From Dichetophora obliterata (taxonomy: Eukaryota; Arthropoda; Insecta; Diptera; Sciomyzidae): a DNA stretch of 64,000 nt. Both the position numbers and the translations under genes were made by a program. Positions 38,246-51,630 of the stretch are shown one piece after another; within the stretch, counting starts at the first letter, position 1, and each line of letters begins with the position of its first letter. The notes under the pieces are model-generated. The model ran no database searches and had not been told where the DNA came from. It saw only the letters and a program-made list of their open reading frames with translations. The stretch lies in the NCBI GenBank assembly GCA_963920525.1, contig OY986440.1, positions 248,001 through 312,000 on the forward strand, read 5' to 3'.

Positions 38246-41200
38246 TTCATCAAGCCTCTGCCTACAAGACTGCATCCTTGGAAAAATTCTCAAAATTCGA
38301 TAACATGTTAATTTCTTATGTCCTTTTTTGTGATTTTTTAAAAAAATGTTTTTTTTTCGTCATAACTCCCAAACCATACATCCTACAAGGACAATTTATG
38401 CACCAAATTGTTCGTCAAGCCTCTGCCTACAAGACTGCATCCTTGGAAAAATTCTCAAAATTCGATAACATGTTAATTTCTTATGTCCTTTTTTTGTGAT
38501 TTTTTTAAAAAATGTGGTTTTTTCGTCATAACTCCCAAACCATACATCCTACAAGGACAATTTATGCACCAAATTGTTCGTAAAGCCTCTGCCTACAAGA
38601 CTGCATCCTTGGAAAAATTCTCAAAATTCGATAACATGTTAATTTCTTATGTCCTTTTTTGTGATTTTTTAAAAAAATGTGGTTTTTTCGTCATAACTCC
38701 CAAACCATACATCCTACAAGGACAATTTATGCACCAAATTGTTCGTCAAGCCTCTGCCTACAAGACTGCATCCTTGGAAAAATTCTCAAAATTCGATAAC
38801 ATGTTAATTTCTTATGTCCTTTTTTCTGATTTTTTTAAAAAATGTGGTTTTTTTGTCATAACACCTAAACCATACATCCTACAAGGACAATTTATGCACC
38901 AAATTGTTCGTCAAGCCTCTGCCTACAAGACTGCATCCTTGGAAAAATTCTCTAAATTCGATAACATGTTAATTTCTTATGTCCTTTTTTGTGATTTTTT
39001 TAAAAAATGTGGTTTTTTCGTCATAACTCCCAAACCATACATCCTACAAGGACAATTTATGCAACAAATTGTTCGTCAAGCCTCTGCCTACAAGACTGCA
39101 TCCTTGGAAAAATTCTCAAAATTCGATAACATGTTAATTTCTTATGTCGTTTTTTGTGATTTTTTTAAAAAATGTGGTTTTTTCGTCATAACTCCCAAAC
39201 CATACATCCTACAAGGACAACTTATGCACCAAATTGTTCGTCAAGCCTCTGCCTACAAGACTGCATCCTTGGAAAAATTCTCAAAATTCGATAACATGTT
39301 TATTTCTTATGTCCTTTTTTGTGATTTTTTTAAAAAATTTGGTTTTTTCGTCATAACTCCCAAACCATACATCCTACAAGGACAATTTATGCACCAAATT
39401 GTTCGTCAAGCCTCTGCCTACAAGACTGCATCCTTGGAAAAAATTCTCAAAATTCGATAACATGTTAATTTCTTATGTCCTTTTTTGTGATTTTTTTAAA
39501 AAATGTGGTTTTTTCGTCATAACTCCCAAACCATACATCCTACAAGGACAATTTATGCACAAAATTGTTCGTCAAACCTCTGCCTACAAGACTGCATCCT
39601 TGGAAAAATTCTCAAAATTCGATAACGTGTTCATTTCTTATGTCCTTTTTTGTGATTTTTTTAAAAAATGTGGTTTTTTCGTCATAACTCCCAAACCATA
39701 CATTCTACAAGGACAATTTATGCACCAAATTGTTCCTCAAGCCTCTGCCTACAAGACTGCATCCTTGGAAAAATTCTCAAAATTCGATAACATGTTAATT
39801 TCTTATGTCCTTTTTTGTGATTTTTTTAAAAAATGTGGTTTTTTCGTCATAACTCCCAAACCATACATCCTACAAGGACAATTTATGCACCAAATTGTTC
39901 GTCAAGCCTCTGCCTACAAGACTGCATCCTTGGAAAAAATTCTCAAAATTCGATAACATGTTAATTTCTTATGTCCTTTTTTGTGATTTTTTTAAAAAAT
40001 GTGGTTTTTTCGTCATAACTCCCAAACCATACATCCTACAAGGACAATTTATGCACAAAATTGTTCGTCAAGCCTCTGCCTACAAGACTGCATCCTTGGA
40101 AAAATTCTCAAAATTCGATAACATGTTAATTTCTTATGTCCTTTTTTGTGAATTTTTTAAAAAATGTGGTTTTTTCGTCATAACTCCCAAACCATACATC
40201 CTACAAAGATAATTTATGCACCAAATTGTTCGTCAAGCCTCTGCCTACAAGACTGCATCCTTGGAAAAATTCTCAAAATTCAATAACATGTTAATTTCTT
40301 ATGTCCTTTTTTGTGATTTTTTTAAAAAATGTGGTTTTTTCGTCATAACTCCCAAACCATACATCCTACAAGGACAATTTATGCACCAAATTGTTCGTCA
40401 AGCCTCTGCCTACAAGACTGCATCCTTGGAAAAATTCTCAAAATTCGATAACATGTTAATTTCTTATGTCCTTTTTTGTGATTTTTTTAAAAAATGTGGT
40501 TTTTTCGTCATAACTCCCAAACCATACATCCTACAAGGACAATTTATGCACCAAATTGTTCGTCAAGCCTCTGCCTACAAGACTGCATCCTTGGAAAAAT
40601 TCTCAAAATTCGATAACATGTTAATTTCTTATGTCCTTTTTTGTGATTTTTTTAAAAATGTGGTTTTTTCGTCATAACTCTCAAACCATACATCCTACAA
40701 GGACAATTTATGCACCAAATTGTTCATCAAGCCTCTGCCTACAAGACTGCATCCTTGGAAAAATTCTCAAAATTCGATAACATGTTAATTTCTTATGTCC
40801 TTTTTTGTGATTTTTTAAAAAAATGTTGTTTTTTCGTCATAACTCCCAAACCATACATCCTACAAGGACAATTTATGCACCAAATTGTTCGTCAAGCCTC
40901 TGCCTACAAGACTGCATCCTTGGAAAAATTCTCAAAATTCGATAACATGTTAATTTCTTATGTCCTTTTTTTGTGATTTTTTTAAAAAATGTGGTTTTTT
41001 CGTCATAACTCCCAAACCATACATCCTACAAGGACAATTTATGCACCAAATTGTTCGTCAAGCCTCTGCCTACAAGACTGCATCCTTGGAAAAATTCTCA
41101 AAATTCGATAACATGTTAATTTCTTATGTCCTTTTTTGTGATTTTTTTAAAAAATGTGGTTTTTCGTCATAACTCCCAAACCATACATCCTACAAGGACA

Positions 41201-43200
41201 ATTTATGCACCAAATTGTTCGTCAAGCCTCTGCCTACAAGACTGCATCCTTGGAAAAATTCTCAAAATTCGATAACATGTTAGTTTCTTATGTCCTTTTT
41301 TGTGATTTTTTTAAAAAATGTGGTTTTTTCGTCATAACTCCCAAACCATACATCCTACAAGGACAATTTATGCACCAAATTGTTCGTCAAGCCTCTGCCT
41401 ACAAGACTGCATCCTTGGAAAAATTCTCAAAATTCGATAACATGTTAATTTCTTATGTCCTTTTTTGTGATTTTTAAAAAAAATGTGGTTTTTTCGTCAT
41501 AACTCCCAAACCATACATCCTACAAGGACAATTTATGCACCAAATTGTTCGTCAAGCCTCTGCCTACAAGACTGCATCCTTGGAAAAATTCTCAAAATTC
41601 GATAACATGTTAATTTCTTATGTCCTTTTTTGTGATTTTTTTAAAAAATGTGGTTTTTTCGTCATAACTCCCAAACCATACATCCTACAAGGACAATTTA
41701 TGCACCAAATTGTTCGTCAAGCCTCTTCCTACAAGACTGCATCCTTGGAAAAATTCTCTAAATTCGATAACATGTTAATTTCTTATGTCCTTTTTTGTGA
41801 TTTTTTTAAAAAATGTGGTTTTTTCGTCATAACTCCCAAACCATACATCCTACAAGGACAATTTATGCACCAAATTGTTCGTCAAGCCTCTGCCTACAAG
41901 ACTGCATCCTTGGAAAAATTCTCAAAATTCGATAACATGTTAATTTCTTATGTCGTTTTTTGTGATTTTTTTAAAAAATGTGGTTTTTTCGTCATAACTC
42001 CCAAACCATACATCCTACAAGGACAATTTATGCACCAAATTGTTCGTCAAGCCTCTGCCTACAAGACTGCATCCTTGGAAAAATTCTCAAAATTCGATAA
42101 CATGTTAATTTCTTATGTCCTTTTTTGTGATTTTTTTAAAAAATGTGGTTTTTTCGTCATAACTCCCAAACCATACATCCTACAAGGACAATTTATGCAC
42201 CAAATTGTTCGTCAAGCCTCTGCCTACAAGACTGCATCCTTGGAAAAATTCTCAAAATTCGATAACATGTTAATTTCTTATGTCCTTTTTTGTGATTTTT
42301 TTAAAAAATGTGGTTTTTTCGTCATAACTCCCAAACCATACATCCTACAAGGACAATTTATGCACCAAATTGTTCGTCAAGCCTCTGCCTACAAGACTGC
42401 ATCCTTGGAAAAATTCTCAAAATTCGATAACATGTTAATTTCTTATGTCCTTTTTTGTGATTTTTTTAAAAAATCTGGTTTTTTCGTCATAACTCCCAAA
42501 CCATACATCCTACAAGGACAATTTATGCACCAAATTGTTCGTCAAGCCTCTGCCTACAAGACTGCATCCTTGGAAAAATTCTCTAAATCCGAAAACATGT
42601 TAATTTCTTATGTCCTTTTTTGTGATTTTTTTAAAAAATGTGGTTATTTCGTCATAACTCCCAAACCATACATCCTACAAGGACAATTTATGCACCAAAT
42701 TGTTCGTCAAGCCTCTGCCTACAAGACTGCATCCTTGGGAAAATTCTCAAAATTCGATAACATGTTAATTTCTTATGTCGTTTTTTGTGATTTTTTTAAA
42801 AAATGTGGTTTTTTTGTCATAACTCCCAAACCATACATCCTACAAGGACAATTTATGCACCAAATTGTTCGTCAAGCCTCTGCCTACAAGACTGCATCCT
42901 TGGAAAAATTCTCAAAATTCGATAACATGTTAATTTCTTATGTCCTTTTTTGTGATTTTTTTAAAAAATGTGGTTTTTTCGTCATAACTCCCAAACCATA
43001 CATCCTACAAGGACAATTTATGCACCAAATTGTTCGTCAAGCCTCTGCCTACAAGACTGCATCCTTGGAAAAATTCTCAAAATTCGATAACATGTTAATT
43101 TCTTATGTCCTTTTTTGTGATTTTTTTAAAAAATGTGGTTTTTTCGTCATAACTCCCAAACCATACATCCTACAAGGACAATTTATGCACCAAATTGTTC
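37421..43200 (+). repeat. 5,776-bp higher-order unit, copy 1 (35 monomers)
   Basis: Ordered markers are ATGCTAAT with ATTATCAAAA (37481), CAAAGATAATTT (37728 and 40205), AACACCTAAACC (near 38862), GGACAACTTATG (39217), GTGTTCATT (39627), GTTCCTCAAG (39735), ATGTTAGTTTC (41281) and T5A8 (41472). They recur 5,775-5,777 bp later, which is 35 monomers. The final 1.7 kb has CCTCTTCCTAC (41725), AAATCTGG (42473), TCTAAATCCG (42585) and TTGGGAAAATTC (42735). Confidence 0.83.
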
Positions 43201-46200
43201 GTCAAGCCTCTGCCTACAAGACTGCATCCTTGGAAAAATTATCAAAATTCGATAACATGCTAATTTCTTATGTCCTTTTTTGTGATTTTTTTAAAAAATG
43301 TGGTTTTTTCGTCATAACTCCCAAACCATACATCCTACAAGGACAATTTATGCACCAAATTGTTCGTCAAGCCTCTGCCTACAAGACTGCATCCTTGGAA
43401 AAATTCTCAAAATTCGATAACATGTTAATTTCTTATGTCCTTTTTTGTGATTTTTTTAAAAAATGTGGTTTTTTCGTCATAACTCCCAAACCATACATCC
43501 TACAAAGATAATTTATGCACCAAATTGTTCGTCAAGCCTCTGCCTACAAGACTGCATCCTTGGAAAAATTCTCAAAATTCAATAACATGTTAATTTCTTA
43601 TGTCCTTTTTTGTGATTTTTTTAAAAAATGTGGTTTTTTCGTCATAACTCCCAAACCATACATCCTACAAGGACAATTTATGCACCAAATTGTTCGTCAA
43701 GCCTCTGCCTACAAGACTGCATCCTTGGAAAAATTCTCAAAATTCGATAACATGTTAATTTCTTATGTCCTTTTTTGTGATTTTTTTAAAAAATGTGGTT
43801 TTTTCGTCATAACTCCCAAACCATACATCCTACAAGGACAATTTATGCACCAAATTGTTCGTCAAGCCTCTGCCTACAAGACTTCATCCTTGGAAAAATT
43901 TTCAAAATTGGATAACATGTTAATTTCTTATGTCCTTTTTTGTGATTTTTTTAAAAATGTGGTTTTTTCGTCATAACTCTCAAACCATACATCCTACAAG
44001 GACAATTTATGCACCAAATTGTTCATCAAGCCTCTGCCTACAAGACTGCATCCTTGGAAAAATTCTCAAAATTCGATAACATGTTAATTTCTTATGTCCT
44101 TTTTTGTGATTTTTTTTAAAAATTTGGTTTTTTCGTCATAACTCCCAAACCATACATCCTACAAGGACAATTTATGCACCAAATTGTTCGTCAAGCCTCT
44201 GCCTACAAGACTGCATCCTTGGAAAAATTCTCAAAATTCGATAACATGTTAATTTCTTATGTCCTTTTTTTGTGATTTTTTTAAATAATGTGGTTTTTTC
44301 GTCATAACTCCCAAACCATACATCCTACAAGGACAATTTATGCACCAAATTGTTCGTAAAGCCTCTGCCTACAAGACTGCATCCTTGGAAAAATTCTCAA
44401 AATTCGATAACATGTTAATTTCTTATGTCCTTTTTTGTGATTTTTTAAAAAAATGTGGTTTTTTCGTCATAACTCCCAAACCATACATCCTACAAGGACA
44501 ATTTATGCACCAAATTGTTCGTCAAGCCTCTGCCTACAAGACTGCATCCTTGGAAAAATTCTCAAAATTCGATAACATGTTAATTTCTTATGTCCTTTTT
44601 TGTGATTTTTTTAAAAAATATGGTTTTTTTGTCATAACACCTAAACCATACATCCTACAAGGACAATTTATGCACCAAATTGTTCGTCAAGCCTCTGCCT
44701 ACAAGACTGCATCCTTGGAAAAATTCTCTAAATTCGATAACATGTTAATTTCTTATGTCCTTTTTTGTGATTTTTTTAAAAAATGTGGTTTTTTCGTCAT
44801 AACTCCCAAACCATACATCCTACAAGGACAATTTATGCACCAAATTGTTCGTCAAGCCTCTGCCTACAAGACTGCATCCTTGGAAAAATTCTCAAAATTC
44901 GATAACATGTTAATTTCTTATGTCGTTTTTTGTGATTTTTTTAAAAAATGTGGTTTTTTCGTCATAACTCCCAAACCATACATCCTACAAGGACAACTTA
45001 TGCACCAAATTGTTCGTCAAGCCTCTGCCTACAAGACTGCATCCTTGGAAAAATTCTCAAAATTCGATAACATGTTTATTTCTTATGTCCTTTTTTGTGA
45101 TTTTTTTAAAAAATTTGGTTTTTTCGTCATAACTCCCAAACCATACATCCTACAAGGACAATTTATGCACCAAATTGTTCGTCAAGCCTCTGCCTACAAG
45201 ACTGCATCCTTGGAAAAAATTCTCAAAATTCGATAACATGCTAATTTCTTATGTCCTTTTTTGTGATTTTTTTAAAAAATGTGGTTTTTTCGTCATAACT
45301 CCCAAACCATACATCCTACAAGGACAATTTATGCACAAAATTGTTCGTCAAACCTCTGCCTACAAGACTGCATCCTTGGAAAAATTCTCAAAATTCGATA
45401 ACGTGTTCATTTCTTATGTCCTTTTTTGTGATTTTTTTAAAAAATGTGGTTTTTTCGTCATAACTCCCAAACCATACATTCTACAAGGACAATTTATGCA
45501 CCAAATTGTTCCTCAAGCCTCTGCCTACAAGACTGCATCCTTGGAAAAATTCTCAAAATTCGATAACATGTTAATTTCTTATGTCCTTTTTTGTGATTTT
45601 TTTAAAAAATGTGGTTTTTTCGTCATAACTCCCAAACCATACATCCTACAAGGACAATTTATGCACCAAATTGTTCGTCAAGCCTCTGCCTACAAGACTG
45701 CATCCTTGGAAAAAATTCTCAAAATTCGATAACATGTTAATTTCTTATGTCCTTTTTTGTGATTTTTTTAAAAAATGTGGTTTTTTCGTCATAACTCCCA
45801 AACCATACATCCTACAAGGACAATTTATGCACAAAATTGTTCGTCAAGCCTCTGCCTACAAGACTGCATCCTTGGAAAAATTCTCAAAATTCGATAACAT
45901 GTTAATTTCTTATGTCCTTTTTTGTGAATTTTTTAAAAAATGTGGTTTTTTCGTCATAACTCCCAAACCATACATCCTACAAAGATAATTTATGCACCAA
46001 ATTGTTCGTCAAGCCTCTGCCTACAAGACTGCATCCTTGGAAAAATTCTCAAAATTCAATAACATGTTAATTTCTTATGTCCTTTTTTGTGATTTTTTTA
46101 AAAAATGTGGTTTTTTCGTCATAACTCCCAAACCATACATCCTACAAGGACAATTTATGCACCAAATTGTTCGTCAAGCCTCTGCCTACAAGACTGCATC

Positions 46201-49200
46201 CTTGGAAAAATTCTCAAAATTCGATAACATGTTAATTTCTTATGTCCTTTTTTGTGATTTTTTTAAAAAATGTGGTTTTTTCGTCATAACTCCCAAACCA
46301 TACATCCTACAAGGACAATTTATGCACCAAATTGTTCGTCAAGCCTCTGCCTACAAGACTGCATCCTTGGAAAAATTCTCAAAATTCGATAACATGTTAA
46401 TTTCTTATGTCCTTTTTTGTGATTTTTTTAAAAATGTGGTTTTTTCGTCATAACTCTCAAACCATACATCCTACAAGGACAATTTATGCACCAAATTGTT
46501 CATCAAGCCTCTGCCTACAAGACTGCATCCTTGGAAAAATTCTCAAAATTCGATAACATGTTAATTTCTTATGTCCTTTTTTGTGATTTTTTAAAAAAAT
46601 GTTGTTTTTTCGTCATAACTCCCAAACCATACATCCTACAAGGACAATTTATGCACCAAATTGTTCGTCAAGCCTCTGCCTACAAGACTGCATCCTTGGA
46701 AAAATTCTCAAAATTCGATAACATGTTAATTTCTTATGTCCTTTTTTTGTGATTTTTTTAAAAAATGTGGTTTTTTCGTCATAACTCCCAAACCATACAT
46801 CCTACAAGGACAATTTATGCACCAAATTGTTCGTCAAGCCTCTGCCTACAAGACTGCATCCTTGGAAAAATTCTCAAAATTCGATAACATGTTAATTTCT
46901 TATGTCCTTTTTTGTGATTTTTTTAAAAAATGTGGTTTTTCGTCATAACTCCCAAACCATACATCCTACAAGGACAATTTATGCACCAAATTGTTCGTCA
47001 AGCCTCTGCCTACAAGACTGCATCCTTGGAAAAATTCTCAAAATTCGATAACATGTTAGTTTCTTATGTCCTTTTTTGTGATTTTTTTAAAAAATGTGGT
47101 TTTTTCGTCATAACTCCCAAACCATACATCCTACAAGGACAATTTATGCACCAAATTGTTCGTCAAGCCTCTGCCTACAAGACTGCATCCTTGGAAAAAT
47201 TCTCAAAATTCGATAACATGTTAATTTCTTATGTCCTTTTTTGTGATTTTTAAAAAAAATGTGGTTTTTTCGTCATAACTCCCAAACCATACATCCTACA
47301 AGGACAATTTATGCACCAAATTGTTCGTCAAGCCTCTGCCTACAAGACTGCATCCTTGGAAAAATTCTCAAAATTCGATAACATGTTAATTTCTTATGTC
47401 CTTTTTTGTGATTTTTTAAAAAATGTGGTTTTTTCGTCATAACTCCCAAACCATACATCCTACAAGGACAATTTATGCACCAAATTGTTCGTCAAGCCTC
47501 TGCCTACAAGACTGCATCCTTGGAAAAATTCTCAAAATTCGATAACATGTAATTTTTTATGTCCTTTTTTGTGATTTTTTTATAAAATGTGGTTTTTTCG
47601 TCATAACTCCCAAACCATACATCCTACAAGGACAATTTATGCACCAAATTGTTCGTCAAGCCTCTGCCTACAAGACTGCATCCTTGGAAAATTTCTCAAA
47701 ATTTGATAACATGTTAATTTCTTATGTCGTTTTTTGTGATTTTTTTAAAAAATGTGGTTTTTTCGTCATAACTCCCAAACCATACATCCTACAAGGACAA
47801 TTTATGCACCAAATTGTTCGTCAAGCCTCTGCCTACAAGACTGCATCCTTGGAAAAATTCTCAAAATTCGATAACATGTTAATTTCTTATGTCCTTTTTT
47901 GTGATTTTTTTAAAAAATGTGGTTTTTTCGTCATAACTCCCAAACCATACATCCTACAAGGACAATTTATGCACCAAATTGTTCGTCAAGCCTCTGCCTA
48001 CAAGACTGCATCCTTGGAAAAATTCTCAAAATTCGATAACATGTTAATTTCTTATGTCCTTTTTTGTGATTTTTTTAAAAAATGTGGTTTTTTCGTCATA
48101 ACTCCCAAACCATACATCCTACAAGGACAATTTATGCACCAAATTGTTCGTCAAGCCTCTGCCTACAAGACTGCATCCTTGGAAAAATTCTCAAAATTCG
48201 ATAACATGTTAATTTCTTATGTCCTTTTTTGTGATTTTTTAAAAAAATGTGGTTTTTTCGTCATAACTCCCAAACCATACATCCTACAAGGACAATTTAT
48301 GCACCAAATTGTTCGTCAAGCCTCTGCCTACAAGACTGCATCCTTGGAAAAATTCTCAAAATTCGATAACATGTTAATTTCTTATGTCCTTTTTTGTGAT
48401 TTTTTTAAAAAATGTGGTTTTTTCGTCATAACTCCCAAACCATACATCCTACAAGGACAATTTATGCACCAAATTGTTCGTCAAGCCTCTTCCTACAAGA
48501 CTGCATCCTTGGAAAAATTCTCTAAATTCGATAACATGTTAATTTCTTATGTCCTTTTTTGTGATTTTTTTAAAAAATGTGGTTTTTTCGTCATAACTCC
48601 CAAACCATACATCCTACAAGGACAATTTATGCACCAAATTGTTCGTCAAGCCTCTGCCTACAAGACTGCATCCTTGGAAAAATTCTCAAAATTCGATAAC
48701 ATGTTAATTTCTTATGTCGTTTTTTTTTATTTTTTTAAAAAATGTGGTTTTTTCGTCATAACTCCCAAACCATACATCCTACAAGGACAATTTATGCACC
48801 AAATTGTTCGTCAAGCCTCTGCCTACAAGACTGCATCCTTGGAAAAATTCTCAAAATTCGATAACATGTTAATTTCTTATGTCCTTTTTTGTGATTTTTT
48901 TAAAAAATGTGGTTTTTTCGTCATAACTCCCAAACCATACATCCTACAAGGACAATTTATGCACCAAATTGTTCGTCAAGCCTCTGCCTACAAGACTGCA
49001 TCCTTGGAAAAATTCTCAAAATTCGATAACATGTTAATTTCTTATGTCCTTTTTTGTGATTTTTTTAAAAAATGTGGTTTTTTCGTCATAACTCCCAAAC
49101 CATACATCCTACAAGGACAATTTATGCACCAAATTGTTCGTCAAGCCTCTGCCTACAAGACTGCATCCTTGGAAAAATTCTCAAAATTCGATAACATGTT

Positions 49201-49650
49201 AATTTCTTATGTCCTTTTTTGTGATTTTTTTAAAAAATCTGGTTTTTTCGTCATAACTCCCAAACCATACATCCTACAAGGACAATTTATGCACCAAATT
49301 GTTCGTCAAGCCTCTGCCTACAAGACTGCATCCTTGGAAAAATTCTCTAAATCCGATAACATGTTAATTTCTTATGTCCTTTTTTGTGATTTTTTTAAAA
49401 AATGTGGTTTTTTCGTCATAACTCCCAAACCATACATCCTACAAGGACAATTTATGCACCAAATTGTTCGTCAAGCCTCTGCCTACAAGACTGCATCCTT
49501 GGGAAAATTCTCAAAATTCGATAACATGTTAATTTCTTATGTCGTTTTTTGTGATTTTTTTAAAAAATGTGGTTTTTTTGTCATAACTCCCAAACCATAC
49601 ATCCTACAAGGACAATTTATGCACCAAATTGTTTGTCAAGCCTCTGCCTA
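43201..49650 (+). repeat. 5.8-kb higher-order unit, copy 2, with six extra monomers
   Basis: It matches copy 1 at 5,776 bp up to about 47.3 kb: ATGCTAAT (43257), CAAAGATAATTT (43504 and 45981), GGACAACTTATG (44993), ATGTTAGTTTC (47056). From about 48.4 kb the offset becomes 6,765 bp: CCTCTTCCTAC (48490), AAATCTGG (49237), TCTAAATCCG (49350), TTGGGAAAATTC (49499). The difference, 990 bp, is exactly six monomers, added between about 47.4 and 48.4 kb. Confidence 0.82.
47400..48390 (+). repeat. Six-monomer segment present only in copy 2 of the 5.8-kb unit
   Basis: The segment accounts for the step from 5,775 to 6,765 bp between the two copies. It contains one of the most divergent monomers in the window (about 47547-47590), with ATGTAATTTTTTATG instead of ATGTTAATTTCTTATG and TTTATAAAATG instead of the T/A tract. 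It also has TTGGAAAATTTC and AATTTGATAAC with GTCGTTTTTTG near 47690-47730. That GTCGTT monomer type recurs near 14593, 24150, 36343, 58780 and 62239. Confidence 0.7.
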
Positions 49651-50275
49651 CAAGACTGCATCCTTGGAAAAATTCTCAAAATTCGATAACATGCTAATTT
49701 CTTATGTCCTTTTTTGTGATTTTTTTAAAAAATGTGGTTTTTTCGTCATAACTCCCAAACCATACATCCTACAAGGACAATTTATGCACCAAATTGTTCG
49801 TCAAGCCTCTGCCTACAAGACTGCATCCTTGGAAAAATTCTCAAAATTCGATAACATGTTAATTTCTTATGTCCTTTTTTGTGATTTTTTTAAAAAATGT
49901 GGTTTTTTCGTCATAACTCCCAAACCATACATCCTACAAGGACAATTTATGCACCAAATTGTTCGTCAAGCCTCTGCCTACAAGACTGTTTCCTTGGAAA
50001 AATTCTCAAAATTCGATAACATGTTAATTTCTTATGTCCTTTTTTGTGATTTTTTAAAAAAATGTGGTTTTTTCGTCATAACTCCCAAACCATACATCCT
50101 ACAAGGACAATTTATGCACCAAATTGTTCGTCAAGCCTCTGCCTACACGACTGCATCCTTGGAAAAATTCTCAAAATTCGATAACATGCTAATTTCTTAT
50201 GTCCTTTTTTGTGATTTTTTTAAAAAATGTGGTTTTTTCGTCATAACTCCCAAACCATACATCCTACAAGGATAA
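47639..50275 (+). other. Longest repeat-encoded open frame (878 codons); not called as a gene
   Basis: Sixteen consecutive monomers lack a stop in one plus frame. They read as a 55-residue repeat that starts MHQIVRQASAYKTASLEKFS and contains FFKKCGFFVITPKPY. It has no distinct N- or C-terminal domain, and the start is simply the ATG that every monomer carries. The end is a one-base change turning GGACAA into GGATAA. Similar runs occur at 14093-16147 (684 codons), 41535-43511 (658) and 50227-51924 (565). One- and two-base indels break the frame elsewhere without any sign of selection. A real 55-residue repeat protein is conceivable but very unlikely. Confidence 0.85.
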
Positions 50276-51630
50276 TTTATGCACCAAATTGTTCGTCAAG
50301 CCTCTGCCTACAAGACTGCATCCTTGGAAAAATTATCAAATTCGATAACATGTTAATTTCTTATGTCCTTTTTTGTGATTTTTTTAAAAAATGTGGTTTT
50401 TTCGTCATAACTCCCAAACCATACATCCTACAAGGACAATTTATGCACCAAATTGTTCGTCAAGCCTCTGCCTACAAGACTGCATCCTTGGAAAAAATCT
50501 CAAAATTCGATAACATGTTAATTTCTTATGTCCTTTTTTGTGATTTTTTTAAAAAATGTGGTTTTTTCGTCATAACTCCCAAACCATACATCCTACAAGG
50601 ACAATTTATGCACCAAATTGTTCGTCAAGCCTCTGCCTACAAGACTGCATCCTTGGAAAAATTCTCAAAATTCGATAACATGTTAATTTCTTATGTCCTT
50701 TTTTGTGATTTTTTTAAAAAATGTGGTTTTTTCGTCATAACTCCCAAACCATACATCCTACAAGGACAATTTATGCACCAAATTGTTCGTCAAGCCTCTG
50801 CCTACAAGACTGTTTCCTTGGAAAAATTCTCAAAATTCGATAACATGTTAATTTCTTATGTCCTTTTTTGTGATTTTTTAAAAAAATGTGGTTTTTTCGT
50901 CATAACTCATAAACCATACATCCTACAAGGACAATTTATGCACCAAATTGTTCGTCAAGCCTCTGCCTACAAGACTGCATCCTTGGAAAAATTCTCAAAA
51001 TTCGATAACATGTTAATTTCTTATGTCCTTTTTTGTGATTTTTTTAAAAAATGTGGTTTTTTCGTCATAACTCCCAAACCATACATCCTACAAGGACATT
51101 TTATGCACCAAATTGTTCGTCAAGCCTCTGCCTACAAGACTGCATCCTTGGAAAAATTCTCAAAATTCGATAACATGTTAATTTCTTATGTCCTTTTTTG
51201 TGATTTTTTTAAAAAATGTGGTTTTTTCGTCATAACTCCCAAACCATATATCCTACAAGGACAATTTATGCACCAAATTGTTCGTCAAGCCTCTGCCTAC
51301 AAGACTGCATCCTTGGAAAAATTATCAAAATTCGATAACATGCTAATTTCTTATGTCCTTTTTTGTGATTTTTTTAAAAAATGTGGTTTTTTCGTCATAA
51401 CTCCCAAACCATACATCCTACAAGGACAATTTATGCACCAAATTGTTCGTCAAGCCTCTGCCTACAAGACTGCATCCTTGGAAAAATTCTCAAAATTCGA
51501 TAACATGTTAATTTCTTATGTCCTTTTTTGTGATTTTTTTAAAAAATGTGGTTTTTTCGTCATAACTCCCAAACCATACATCCTACAAGGACAATTTATG
51601 CACCAAATTGTTCGTCAAGCCTCTGCCTAC
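49980..51630 (+). repeat. 1,648-bp higher-order repeat with GACTGTTTCC markers
   Basis: A new variant set appears abruptly: GACTGTTTCC (49987), TACACGACTG (50146), AAGGATAATTT (50272), ATTATCAAATTCG (50333), AAAAAATCTC (near 50494), GACTGTTTCC again (50812), AACTCATAAACC (near 50905), GGACATTTTATG (near 51096) and CCATATATCC (51245). The set begins again at 51635-51919 at a 1,648-bp offset, ten monomers. None of the first four markers is present in 1-49.9 kb. Confidence 0.83.

Noticed and set aside
44105..44135. A ninth truncated-monomer cluster suggested by AAAAATTTGG near 44.12 kb
   Set aside because: The monomer there is full length; only the T8A5 and ATTTGG variants are shared with the second truncated unit.
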